Below are positions 12,430-23,640 of a stretch of 64,000 nucleotides of DNA, piece after piece. The translations under genes and the position numbers were made by a program. Each line of letters starts with the position of its first letter. Positions within the stretch are counted from its first letter, which is position 1. The notes beneath the pieces are model-generated. The model was not told the DNA's origin, made no database searches, and worked only from the letters and a program-made list of their open reading frames with translations. This stretch comes from Icerya purchasi (lineage: Eukaryota > Arthropoda > Insecta > Hemiptera > Monophlebidae): positions 506,499,352-506,563,351 of the forward strand of contig CM077115.1 in assembly GCA_039619475.1 (NCBI GenBank), given 5' to 3'.

Positions 12430-14340
12430 TTTTTTCGGGGGAATTCGTACTATAATCTTAATTTGTTTTAATAGGTTTTCGCGACCACCCAGTTCATTTA
12501 TCTCCTCGCTGCCCGCTAGTCAGCCTGTATTGCAGTTTGTAAACGAGATTTTACAACTCCAAATTATAGCCCTTTCCCGGTTTCCTATCGTCGTTGTCGG
12601 AATATTTATCTTTTACATTTTAAACTTAATCGACGCCGATAGCGAATTACGCGATTATTCTTCTAACGCGGTAGATAATTTAATCGTGTCCTACGGTATT
12701 TTACAAAGTGCGCTCGAATACAAAGGCAGTGGCAGCGCGCGCAATCCTCATCTTCTTATCTGCTAATCTGAGCTGAAACGATCTGTGTAGCCATTATTAA
12801 CTAGCGCGACGACGTTGTTCCGAGACATATTTTAAAGAATATTTCGACGGTGGCTGAAAAAAAAAGTTCGCCAGAACGACGATGTGGTGGTACATTTTAC
12901 CGAAATTAATTTATTCAACAATAACGAAATTAATTATCGTCGTCGAACATTCAGCGTATTCGGTCGCTAGTAAAAATACTTGCTATAGATTAATCAGTTT
13001 CCACTTTCGGCTACCAACCGCAGTACTAATAACACCCATAGTCGCTCCTTCGTTTTATCGAGAGTTAATCGAGCACGATTAATCTCGAACCGAGCATGCA
13101 TCTCTGCTCCGGCAAGTGCGCATCATCATTAAGAAAATTAAACCGGAAAGTGCTGTTACGGAAACAGAACTGTTAACCAACTGTCATTTAGTAGTCCAAC
13201 TAGAAACACGATCATCGGCCGACGATGAAAAGGCAAAGCCGAAAGATTTATGTAAATTCTGGTGAAAAAGTCGGAATCCCCCCCCGATCGGGCGGCTAAA
13301 ATGTAGTTGACTGAGACTACCTGTCCAGCTCGGGGATTAAGCTGTCGAAAAATAGCCGCACGGCGAAAAAAAAAAAACAAAAAAGAAAACGAAACGAAAC
13401 GAAAAAAGCAACAAAAAACAAATAAAAAAACATTTGTCCCGGGTCAGAGAGAGAGTAATAGCCTGTTCGAGAAATCGTTACAGATGTATACGCGGATAAT
13501 TTAAAATGTGATGATAGCACAGGCTACCTGAATTCGAAACGTCTTAATTAAAAAATAGAACGGCGGGAAATGTGCCTCGAATCCGTTTTGAAGTAACGAA
13601 CACGACGATGCAAATGAGCGCCGATTAATATCTGAACTTTTTGACTATCGAGCCGCGTTTTCCTGCCTTTTTGAAGGATCTAAAATCTCCTCTTAAGACA
13701 CACACACACTCCGCTCTGAGGCGGTTTCTTAGACGAGCGGTACCTACTGCAACGTTTTCCGAAATTAATGAGATCGCATTAAGTAACATCGCTCTGACAA
13801 TTTTCCAGCTAATGTTCCCACGTTCTCGAACGAAATCGAATGACTACGAAATCCCAGAGTCCTTTTTCTTCAGAGATATCACAGTTTTTTCCTTTTTTCT
13901 TTTCTTTTTTTTTCGGTTAATTTATAAGCCCTTGGCGGGACTGCAAAGGAACGGTTTATAATGAAATTGAATAGACATGGTTTTCCACTTTTTCTATTGG
14001 AATTATCGTATCTGTACAACTATCGTACTATTAGAAATTCATTTCGAAGCATTTGCAGAAATGGTGTATAGTTTCTAAAAAAGAGGTATATACATATGTA
14101 TATGCCATTTTAAAAATACGATTGCATTTATGGCGAAACTTTTACTAATAAACGCACGATGAATGACTCTAAAAAATAATACATAGTCAACGAGAATATG
14201 TTTCATCACTGGAGCTATTTACAATTCTCGAAATATGCAAAATCGCAATAATAATGATGTAATAGTTATAAAATGTATAATTTCACTATTTTTAAATAAT
14301 TCTTTTTTTTTAAACTAAACGTGTGTATGAGGGTTTCCAT
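12430..14340. other. CpG-rich non-coding stretch
   Basis: Base composition between about 12.5 and 13.9 kb is less AT-rich and unusually rich in CG dinucleotides and TCGA/CGAT words compared with the flanks. Open frames at 12530-12766, 12882-13082 and 13641-13961 lack any motif I recognise and have no clear splice partners. This could be conserved non-coding or regulatory sequence, or old unrecognised repeats; I cannot decide from the sequence. Confidence 0.4.
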
Positions 14341-14344
14341 GTAA

Positions 14345-14950
14345 ACTACCGGGTCTATTACAGCACACGGAGCCTACTTAAATGGGTATTAAACCCGATA
14401 GTAGCGCTGCTCCGCATGGAAGCTAATACAGCTGCGACCGCGGACGGAGCATTTGATAGTATCTTAGAAAAATAGAGGAGGTGGTAAAGTGAATGGATCG
14501 TGGTACTGCAAAGGAGGAACATTTGAGAAGTAGGTGAAAGGTGGATGGGGCGCACGGTTGACCACAAAAGGGGCAGACATTTGGGGGTACCTGTATGTCC
14601 AGTTCGGAGACGATTCAGAACAGAAAAATCTCTGCGGGAAACTCCGTCTGTGGGCCACCAAGGTTCCGTGGTTGTTTTTCTGCTTCGGAGAAACATACTT
14701 GAAGATCTCCATTCCTGTTGCCATTCTTCTCCAGTTTGCCGCATAAACAAATGAGCCAATGGAGGGTCAAGAGAAGGGGGTTGTATGGAATTGGAGAGAA
14801 CAATGTTGCCTGAGCTGTTCGATTGACACGCTCATTGCCTGAAATCCCAACATGAGCCGGCACCCATAGAAAAGACATTTCAGAGTTTAGATGTGATAAC
14901 CTGTATAACAGGTAATGGACCTTCCTTATCAAGGGGTTGTCGCATTTAGT
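14345..14950 (-). pseudogene. LINE ORF2 3' end: RNase H and zinc motif
   Basis: The minus strand encodes the end of a jockey/I-like non-LTR retrotransposon ORF2. Near 14870-14825 it has WVPAHVGISGNERVN, the conserved W-V-P-x-H-x-G-I-x-G-N-E motif of LINE RNase H. It is followed by the linker QTGEEWQQEW (about 14740) and, near 14620-14585, LNRLRTGHTGT, the usual segment before the terminal Cys/His motif. The pieces lie in three frames, so at least two frameshifts are present. The acidic residue after N-E in the canonical motif (A-D) is replaced (V-N). It differs in sequence from the pyrimidine-rich RNase H family elsewhere in the window and is a separate family. Confidence 0.8.
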
Positions 14951-15400
14951 AATTAAATCCGATCTAGAATTTCTTTTTCAGTAGTCGTTGTTAATAATAA
15001 TCGGCTCCCACTTTAAAAGTTTTTTTTTTTACGGGAACATTTTTTTTTTTTTAGCAAAACCGCAGAAACACCATTCCCCGCCATACTAAAATATTTATAC
15101 CTGTTATAGGCCTTTAATTTTGGTTTGTAACAAAACTGCAAAATCGAATTACAGATAACGAAATTAACATTCTAGCGCATTATTTATTTATGCGCAATTT
15201 TCTCATTCTCGCACCAAGAACTAAGGTCCCGATAATAACAAAGTAATGTAATAAGTTAATAAATATTACAGAAGAATGCAAATCAGAAATAATCATATAA
15301 AATAATTGTCTATAATAAAATATACACTTTTTAATAATTTTATATAATAATTTTACCTAGATGACGCTGTATTTTTTTACTGATCATTAATATATAAATT
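14950..15400. other. AT-rich spacer
   Basis: No gene seen; poly-T runs near 15018-15030 and 15040-15052. Confidence 0.55.
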
Positions 15401-15404
15401 TGCA

Positions 15405-15840
15405 ACACGCACCTGAATATTTTTATTAACACCATCAAATATGCCACCGGCTACGTTATTGTTAAAAAATTGGTTGATACTATGTAACTTATGTGTGACA
15501 TTGTATGCAACGGAGAACAAGAATGCTGGTAAAACAAGTTCACAAAACCGTCTTATAACATGTGAAATACTTACGGGCAATGGAGAAATTGTAGACCACG
15601 AAAAAAGTGGCGATTTTGACATTTTGACATTTGGTTCAAAAAGAACACAATTTCCGCCAAGTCTTGCATTTTCAATGACTATCATAAAGTACAGGGGCAA
15701 ACATTTGATAAAATGCGTTTAACTGTTGATTCGGTAATCATTTACACATGGTGTCAGTGTTGTACGTGTAGCTTTATCAAGATGTACGATTATTATTAGA
15801 GTTGTATTAAAATCGAATGTTATCTAGAACGTAAAGTAAC
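15405..15840 (+). pseudogene. Pif1-like helicase C-terminal fragment
   Basis: The plus-strand frame at 15441-15722 reads NMPPATLLLK, RLITCEILTGNGEIV, then SKRTQFPPSLAFSMTI. These match the order of the C-terminal part of Pif1/Helitron-type helicases: a P-x-H/A-x-L-x-L-K element, an A-E-I-L-T-G segment, and R-x-Q-F-P-x-x-L-A-F-x-M-T-I-N-K-x-Q-G. After a local shift the same frame resumes at 15744 with THGVSVVRVALSRCT, equivalent to the helicase motif VI region (H-G-Q-L-Y-V-A-L-S-R). The N-K-S-Q-G residues are degraded. The N-terminal Walker motifs are absent, so this is a dead tail. A Helitron origin is likely in an insect, but a host Pif1 relative or a virus-like source cannot be excluded. 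Confidence 0.7.
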
Positions 15841-16608
15841 ACAAGTTACTAACGTATTGGACAAAAAGTTTTACAATAAATACTTTTTTATTTAAATTTC
15901 TTATTAACGTCCGGGAGTTGTAGCCCTCACTACTTCCATAAATAGGTGCGCGATATTCAATGATTAAAGTAATTAAAATAATTAATTAATTCGGATTACT
16001 TCTATATTCAGCGAAGACGCGATAAATCCTGGCCATAATTGTGGGACCCAAATGTTAACATTTAAAATAGTAACAGTAATGATAACGACGAAAAACCATT
16101 TGTTTCATGTGAGCGCGATTATTTCAAATTTTGTCACGTGAAAAAAAGTCTGCAGGGGTTTTTTTTTGGGGGGGGGGGGTATATATAATAATCAGCTTCG
16201 GTTTTCGGAAATGAAAGAGTGTGTAAATGCAACAGAAAGCGTATGAGTTTCGGTAGATTCAATGTCAACGCGACCCCTGGAAATTAGTTTTGAGCGATTT
16301 CCACCTCAAAATTTTCTTCATTCTCAATTCGAATTAACCCGAAATAAATTAATTGTTTAATACATTTAATTTTTTGTTTCGCCTTTAAAATGTTCTACAT
16401 ATCAATAATTCGATGTTAAAAAAAAGTTTAGAAAATTTTGATTGATTTTTAACATAGGGGCGTGAAAAATAAACGCAGTTTAAATACAATTAAGAGAGGA
16501 CTGTTTTTATTTTTATCAAGTATATATTTTGTTTTATTCATTTTCGTTCAAGTGTTTAGACTATACAACAGAATCTAGTGATAGCCTAACGGGCTAGTTA
16601 TAGATCAG

Positions 16609-16634
16609 AAAAAAAAAAAAAAAAAAAAAAAAAA
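16609..16634. repeat. poly-A tract (26 bp)
   Basis: Uninterrupted A run following ordinary sequence. It could be a retroposon tail, but no element was recognised upstream. Confidence 0.9.
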
Positions 16635-16694
16635 TCATTTTATTCATTTATTTGATTTATAAATTTTGTAAAGTAATTTAATATAGATTCGTTT

Positions 16695-16786
16695 TTCGAA
16701 ATCCTGATATGGTAGTTAATTCTTCGAAATCCTGATATGGTAGTTAATTCTTCGAAATCCTGATATGGTAGTTAATTCTTCGAAAT
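16695..16786. repeat. 28-bp tandem repeat, 3.3 copies
   Basis: Three identical 28-bp units beginning TTCGAAATCCTGATATGGTA and ending GTTAATTC, followed by eight bases of a fourth. The identity of the units suggests recent expansion. Confidence 0.95.
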
Positions 16787-17065
16787 ATAATCTGGCAAAA
16801 GGACAAGTCCGAACGTTTCCCTATTATATTAAAATTTAATGAACACATAATTTCAGTTATTTATTAAATGAATCATTATATACACATCTATGTATATACC
16901 ATGATGCTATTCGAAACGCGTCGGGGTTTAATTTTAAATATATTATTATTTTATAAAAGTGTACATGTCTGATGTTTTTTTTATATTTTACTTATTATAA
17001 TACGTTGCTATCAGTTTCTAGTTGCCGACTTTTTTTGTATGCGCCAGCCTGATCTCAATTGTTTA

Positions 17066-17344
17066 TACATAAATAGGCAAAGACAAAACAGTTCAGTATC
17101 TTTTTCTCCTCTGTTTATTTTCTTCTGTTTTATTTTATTTAGTAGCTATTGACGATCTTTAGTGTTATCAACACAAACAATTTTGGAAACAGTTATTTTT
17201 TTTCCCTTATTTAAATAAAAAATTAATACAAACAATGAAAAACGAAATCGCTATAGCTAGTAAATCTGTTCTTATTAAAAAATGTTTCAATTTTTCTTAA
17301 TATAATCATCATTATTCGCTTTTTTAAAATGTACTAAATTTTAA
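17066..17344 (-). repeat. Second inverted repeat family, copy 2
   Basis: Reverse complement partner of 10932-11195, about 6 kb away. It contains GGCAAAGACAAAACAGTTCA, AATTTTGGAAACAGTTATTT and AATCATCATTATTCGC in the order expected for an inverted copy. Non-coding, class unknown. Confidence 0.75.
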
Positions 17345-18260
17345 GATGTTATTTAATCTATTTCAAAAAAATTCGTTCTGTAAGTTTTTTTTGATTTGCA
17401 TTAGCGTTTCGGAGCTCTCGATTGAATTCAAAGTAAATATATGTGTTTCTAATTTATTTAATAATGAAATTTTTTTTTTATTATTTATTTTTTTCCGCAA
17501 CAGAACGTTAATTGAATATGCCTCGGCGTCGTACATATTAACTGGTTGAACCGAAAGACAACGAAACAAAATAATTATTATCTTTTGCGAAATAATAACA
17601 GAACAATAATTCAAATAGACGTAGAAATAATGAAAATAATTTCAATAACAATTCAAATAGGCGTAGAGGCAACGTGTCACATACACTAAAATGATAACGA
17701 AAATACAATAATGCAAATGATTTAGACATTTTTACCGATGATGATTTTTAAATATTGTTCCAAGAAATTTTATTAGTCATAATTGTGGATCACAATGGAT
17801 TTCATATGTGTCGTTTTTGAAATGCTAGACACATTTTCAGTCTGGAATAACTCTTATAATATGGTACTGAACTGTTTTATATTGTAAATACATGATATAA
17901 AAGTGTACGATCTCCGTTACACAGTGAACGAGTGTATAAGAGTAGAAAAAAAAAAAAGATTTGTAAATATGCAAATTCATACATGTGTGTATGTTTTACT
18001 TAAATTTTTAATAATAATTGGCAAACACACTAGTTCTTAAAAATAACTTTAAAAAATGTTCTTGCCGTGTCACACGAAACTTATCAATGGCTAACCTGTG
18101 TGTTATGTTATGTGTGTGTGTGTGTGTGTGTGTGCGGACATTCGACGATAGTGTATCTGGGAATAGAGTGGTCGCTGACGCAAAGGTTATAGCATTTCCC
18201 GTGTATAAATCCGAAAGGGAAAAGCAACTATTTAATAACGAAAGAAAAGGAACAACACGG
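17345..18260. other. AT-rich spacer
   Basis: No gene recognised. A segment around 17600-17690 repeats AATAATTCAAATAGACGTAG / AACAATTCAAATAGGCGTAG, giving an Asn/Arg-rich frame, but no domain. Confidence 0.5.
18110..18134. repeat. (TG)n microsatellite
   Basis: Twelve TG dinucleotides. Confidence 0.95.
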
Positions 18261-18269
18261 TAAATAGTG

Positions 18270-18432
18270 AGACAGTCAGTGTTTTGCGACGGGAAAGAAA
18301 GGAAAGTGTAGAAAATAGCGACTCTTGTAATTATTAGCAGATCGAAAGGAAGTGTTGCTGTGTGTGTGTGTGTGTGTGTGTCGGTTTTGCGCAGACGACC
18401 GAGATTCTGATTCTGGTAACTAGAGCTCAGGT
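18270..18432 (+). promoter_or_regulatory. Putative transcription start and non-coding first exon
   Basis: At 18274-18290 the plus strand has ACAGTCAGTGTTTTGCGAC, which contains the arthropod initiator-like word TCAGT with a G/C-rich downstream segment. About 150 bp later, at 18430-18436, CTCAG/GTGAGG is a good match to a 5' splice donor. The 18.2-19.5 kb region as a whole is richer in GC and CpG than its flanks. These are consistent with a promoter plus an untranslated first exon, but short motifs like these occur by chance. There is no TATA box in the right place and no transcript evidence. Confidence 0.2.
18359..18381. repeat. (TG)n microsatellite
   Basis: Eleven TG dinucleotides inside the GC-richer segment. 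Confidence 0.95.
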
Positions 18433-19505
18433 GAGGTCAAAATCGAATGTTAGAAAAGGTACAATAAGAAACCTGGTCAGAACGGAAGTGAACCTTTTAA
18501 CAGTCCATTTAGTTCCATTATTCGACCGGTGTACAGACGGAGCCGGGCCCCCATGTCCGTGTAAATACAGTGTGTCCCTCTAGCCTGCTAGCGGTCGACG
18601 TTTGCGTGTATTCGGGGTGGTTTCCTATTATAAACGATGACTGAGTAGAGAGACCGGAGCAAGGCGTGCGGCATTTTTTTTCTAGGCTCAGAGACGTTTA
18701 GCATTAGCGGGACAAGAAGAGGAATCGAAGGCCTGCGCGCGTATATAGTCGTCGTCGCGATGGCGATACCATTGAAAACGAGATTTGAAGAAAAAAGTAC
18801 CAGCGGAGAGAAAAAAAAAGGATTGGTCTGGTGATCTGACGATGTGAAGTAGTAGTGCGTTCCGTAATATAAGGATTGACTCGGGCAGTTTGGAGATTCA
18901 GAGAGCAGTGAAGAGTTTGACTGATTGTCACCGAGATTCGGAAGAAGAGACACCCATTTATACGTTGTCCGAACGGCTCTAAGAAGCCAGGTGTTCCTCC
19001 GTGCGCGCAACCTTATGGTGTAGCCGAGTTACCTTTTTTTCGATTTTTTCTCTTCCGATTTTTTCTTCTCTTTTCCGTCGTTATTTTTATTCTTCACGCT
19101 ACACAGAGCCACCATCATCGGGGAATCATTCGGGAGAGAGCTACCTCAATTCCAGCAACGGTGATCAATGACCATCCCCGTATCTTCGTCGTTGCATCTT
19201 CATAATGCCGTCGGTCTTTCTTCGTCGATGTCCCGACAGCGGGATACTTCTTCACGACGCTGTAGTTCCGATGACTCAGCCGATTTGGAATTGGTCGCGT
19301 CCGCTGATCAAACGCAGCACGAGAAACCGGTTCGCATTTCGTTCACCGACTGGAATGCACGCTCGCCCTCCATCAATCTCCAACTTCCCGTTATCACTGC
19401 TATCGCTCTGCGCCGCATACGCGCGCATTCTACACACTTATTCTTCCGATAATGAACTGTATCGTCCTTGTGGCATGTGTCTCGTCGTGCGTTAGAATAA
19501 TGCAC

Positions 19506-19507
<2 letters not shown>
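18433..19507. other. CpG-rich island-like segment
   Basis: This kilobase is less AT-rich than its surroundings, with many CG, GTCGTCG and GCGCG words. Overlapping frames at 19168-19452 (Ser/Arg-rich) and 18588-19010 on the other strand have no recognisable domain and are probably incidental. It ends in a (GA)n tract. The composition fits a promoter or 5' untranslated region better than coding sequence. Confidence 0.35.

Positions 19508-19538
<31 letters not shown>
19508..19538. repeat. (GA)n microsatellite
   Basis: About fifteen GA dinucleotides. GA tracts often occur in insect promoters (GAGA-factor type), but a simple repeat is the minimal explanation. Confidence 0.95.
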
Positions 19539-19539
<1 letters not shown>

Positions 19540-19541
<2 letters not shown>

Positions 19542-21448
19542 GAAAAAAGCATCACAAAGACCAACCGGATTAGCCGCTAATAATAAATGCTAAACAATAA
19601 TAATAAATACCTTCCAACCTTTTTCGTGACGAAATTAAAACACACGTGCGCCCGTACACCTACACAGCTTATCATTTCCGGTTCGCTATATGCTGCAAGA
19701 TAATCTATAATCTCAATAATCTCGAGACGTGTGCTTTACATCGTCGCCACTGAGTTGATTCAATTTTTCCCTCCTAATCACTTTTAAATAGCCTTTCCGA
19801 ATGTTGAAGCATTTAAAAATAGACCTGAAGTGTGATTCTTAAAACATTTAAGATGACTTGCGCTGCTAAAAGTTTGTAAATAGATTTGTAATCGATCTCA
19901 ATGATGAATTTAAAAAATGCCCCCCTCCCCCACTTATGAACATATTGACGAGGGTGAACAATCTGGTGTCATTATCAACACCAGTTCGTCGTTATGTTTG
20001 ATATCGACTAAAACATAGTTTCATAAAGGTCAGCATTTACCGTTATAGTTACTCCGCTGTAAACCTTCCACGATATTTCACCCCGATTTTAAATCTCATT
20101 TCCGCTAATTCTATATCTTTTCACTAAATTCAAAAACGCCGAAAAAAAAAAAATCGTTTTTTTTCCTTGTACCTGAAAAAATTAAATATTAATTTAAAAC
20201 ACTTCTAAAAAAAAAATAAAACAGGGAGAGAAAAAAAATTACCGTATAAAAAATAATAGTTACTATAAAAATTTAATAAAAATACTAAAAACCGGTTACT
20301 CGATTAATATTTTAAAAGTATACACACACCTTAGATGGATATTAACATATTCTCTTAAACAAATTGCTACTTCTTGGAGTCTCAGAACATTGACCTCTCA
20401 AACGAAAAAACAGCAGCAGTAAATATTCCTGATATTTCCGATACATCGGAAAACGAATTATTATTATACTCATTAATTCGTTTCTAATTATTTTTACAGT
20501 TTGAATTTGGGGCTACCGAGACTCTCAATTTTAAAGTACAACTAATACTATAAGAAAAATCGCAATGTCTCCCCTTTTAAGAGTATATTCTACTGTAGTA
20601 ATTATTTTGTATTAAATTCTTCAGAGCATATAAAGTCGGTATTTTTTTTTTAATTTTTTTTCTTTCATAACTAGTTGGTGTGTAAATGTATACAGACCAG
20701 CTAGAAGTGTGATGCTACTTTCAGTACTCTATGAACGCGTGGGCCTTTGTTGAAGAGTGTTTAAATTCCGTAGGTGATGTAAATTGCGCATTGCCGTTTT
20801 CAATTTTACTCCAATCTACATTGACATATTTAAATGACTGCGAGTATCAGCATTCACCGATACTAATCGATTATCGGACCACCACTGACCGGTACAATTT
20901 ATAATATAAGCGAAGGATATCATTGGAATCAGTCCAGATGCACAGACGAGTAATATGCAGTAATGTAAATGAGAGCTTGTGTAAATGCCACTATGAAGGT
21001 TTTTTTTTTTTTTATATCGAATCTTCCGTGGGTTAAAACCTAAATTAATAACATTAATGAAAAATTTTCTAAAGAGGTTACCTTTTTTTTTTTAACTTTT
21101 ATATTTCCACATTGTTTGAAAAATTACTTCTGGCAAGACTTTAGCCATTTACTGATGTTGGAATACCAAACGAGCAATTTAGCATCCAAAATAAACACAT
21201 TCAGGAGAATTATAAAGCTCCATAAGTTCCTGTTTCTCAGTTAGTCAAAGTAATCTTCTATTAGTTTGCGAGTTAGGTCGGAATAGTTGTCCGAAGGATT
21301 TTTCTATTACCGGCAGTTACGATAAATCTGTCAGTATATCGTCTGACACATCATCGATGGAACGACATTAAATATGACTCGTAAGCAAGCAGAAGTTTGC
21401 GAGCGATAAAACATATTCTTTATTGTTAAGTTACAAACGATTTTTTTT

Positions 21449-21481
<33 letters not shown>

Positions 21482-21797
21482 TCATTTTCCCAGTAATTCT
21501 AAGAATCATTCGGTCCGATTCGTTGTCAAATATGTTCGAATATAGGTCACCGAAATGATAAAATTTTTATTATCGTTTTTCCGATTTTATTGTATTTTTT
21601 GTTTATTTGGTTAGTTTGATTGGCAGTAGCCGCGGTTTTAATGAACCGGAAGAGGAGATAGGCGGATACTTTTGTATTTTTAAGTTGGTGTTAATTGTTT
21701 CGCGTCATATTTATTACTGCGGCTGTGAGGATTGATCTGCAGCTGTACTCTCTATCGTTGCCTTATCGGGACCCCTATTACTGTATTTCCTTTTTAG
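19540..21797. other. AT-rich spacer
   Basis: No gene seen. T runs at 21001-21013 and 21453-21480. The segment 20690-20820 weakly resembles 27905-28040. Confidence 0.5.
21453..21480. repeat. poly-T tract (28 bp)
   Basis: Uninterrupted T run. Confidence 0.95.
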
Positions 21798-21828
21798 GTT
21801 TCAAATGAAGCAGGAAATTGAATCCGAG
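21798..21828 (+). CDS. Candidate 31-bp exon with start codon (weak)
   Basis: TTTCCTTTTTAG just upstream is a near-ideal polypyrimidine tract and 3' splice acceptor, and GAG/GTAAGA at 21826-21834 is a near-ideal 5' donor. Between them lie 31 bp containing an ATG at 21805 followed by seven sense codons (M-K-Q-E-I-E-S-E) that reach the donor in phase 0. This could be a first coding exon following the possible untranslated exon near 18.3 kb, or a chance pairing of splice-like words. No protein family can be assigned from eight residues. Confidence 0.15.
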
Positions 21829-23640
21829 GTAAGATTTTATACACGGTATCAGAACTAGCTGACAATGCCGTGTACATATGCAGATTCATCGAAACGCTCG
21901 AAAATGAACTTTTGAAAGCGCTGTAACTTTTGTCCTAATCGGTAGGTAAAGTCGTAATTTTTAAACTTTGTCGTAAAGATCTCAACCTATCAAAAATTTC
22001 AAATTTCCGTGATTACCAGCTCTCGAAATCTGACACTCCATTTTAAATAAAAAATTGCTCGACATATGTATATATTATTCATTTAAGATCATCAAAATAT
22101 TGATGATTCGCTATGTGAAAAGAAAGTACCGAGTTATTTACAAATTGCGTGACAATCTTGATTTTCCTCTCCATATAATTTTATTTACTTCTTAGATCCA
22201 TATTGTTTGACCTTCGGATCTCGCAAGGGAACAAGTTGACCGCCAATCCTTTTTTCTTCTTCTTTTAGAAAAATCGTTTTCAATTGACTAAATCATTCTT
22301 TCGCGTCCTTTATTAAACAAAAACTTCTATTTTTCAATTACAATACACACGATTATATAATAAATATTGTACATAAATATAGGTTGCGGATGATAATTGT
22401 TACCGTTTAAGCGCTGTTGTCTTTTCAAGAAATTCAACGTTTTAATGTTGGGAAGGATTGTTTGTGCTTGTTAGGGGAGCTGAACTTGAAGACGAAAACA
22501 GAGGACCGCATGATGCAGATAGATCCATACAACCGATGTGTGACGGTTTACGTTGATCGAACTTTTATACGCCCCGTTTGGACCAAGTTGAAATACGAGC
22601 ACGCACTTACCACGCAGAACGGAACGACGAATATGTTCAGCCGAAACAGCGTACCGGAAATAATAATGATGCACCGAAGAAGTTACCTGAATACATGAAA
22701 CTCTCCCAAAATAATTAGGAATCAGAGTGATATTTTAAAAATTTTGATTTGCAGTATCGCTGCGAAATGAGTTCGAGATTAAGCTGTTTTGAGTACAATT
22801 ACTCTCGCCGAGTGATACTTTATAAATATATTTATTTTTTCTTTAAAAATTAAAAGAAAACGATATTTGTACCAAAAAGTGCACCAAAAAACACGGATTC
22901 TTTTTCCGCACATCGTTACACAAAGCAAAATGGTAATAATATGCGGCTAAACCCCCAAACCATAACCGTGTAATGATCGATTTCCGCGATAGTCGCCTAG
23001 AAAATTCTTCTCCGACGTTGTGTCATTATGGCGGGAAAGTTTTGTATAAATATTTATTATTTGCATTAGTTATTAGGTTTAGTAAATAATAATCGCAAAA
23101 TCGTTATTTGTTTAGAGAGAATAGCAAACAGAGTGGCTATTGTAAGTCTACATAAACCTTAGTTGTTTAAGCTCGCACGACGAAAATGAAACATCGTAAT
23201 GATGCTAATACACATTAAGTTAGACCGGAAGAACATTACTGCGACCTTGGAACGCAGAAAATTCCGAAGCGGTGTAGGCCTTCGAAGTAGATTTCATCGC
23301 GTACAAGCGGATATTGTTAATGAAGCCGTAGTTCCACAAAGAACAAACTGGCCGCACTTTTTTTCTATTTTTCTTTAGATAACAACATGTTCTCTGCGAG
23401 AAACAGTGGAAAGCAGTGAAATATGGAGAGATCCGCAAGTAGCGAGTGAACGGTGTTTGGCACAAGTGTACCTCTGGAAAAGATGAAACAAAGTTCTTAT
23501 GTTTTAGCAAGTATGAAAGGTGTGTCTCTCTATTGTGATGTAGCGACTTCCGACAAGAAGTGGCAGTGGCCTATACAAAAAAATATAATAATTATAGCGC
23601 GAGAAATGAATAAATCGTGCCAATTATTTTAACAGATTTG
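21829..23640. other. AT-rich spacer
   Basis: Apart from the 22417-22698 open frame noted separately, nothing recognisable was seen. Confidence 0.5.
22417..22698 (+). CDS. Unrecognised open frame, possible exon
   Basis: An open frame of 93 codons whose first part, TTGTCTTTTCAAG, could equally be a splice acceptor (TTTTCAAG/AAATTC). The translated composition is protein-like, with balanced charge (for example DRMMQIDPYNRCVTVYVDRT), unlike the hydrophobic low-complexity frames typical of this window. It has no motif I recognise, no ATG at its 5' end and no strong donor at its 3' end. It may be a terminal exon, a decayed element or chance. Confidence 0.15.
   Translation: MSFQEIQRFNVGKDCLCLLGELNLKTKTEDRMMQIDPYNRCVTVYVDRTFIRPVWTKLKYEHALTTQNGTTNMFSRNSVPEIIMMHRRSYLNT

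Larger units (their letters stand above)
15850..17065. other. AT-rich spacer with tandem repeat and homopolymers
   Basis: No gene seen. Contains a G run of 12 at 16168-16179, an A run of 26 at 16609-16634 and a 28-bp tandem repeat at 16695-16786. Confidence 0.55.

Noticed and set aside
12530..12766. 78-codon plus-strand frame in the CpG-rich block
   Set aside because: No motif and no splice context; probably open by chance.
14534..14754. Plus-strand frames opposite the LINE tail
   Set aside because: Shadows of the minus-strand RNase H/C-terminal coding remains.
18588..19010. 140-codon minus-strand frame
   Set aside because: Overlaps other frames on both strands in a GC-richer segment, has no domain and a Ser/Arg/Pro-biased composition.
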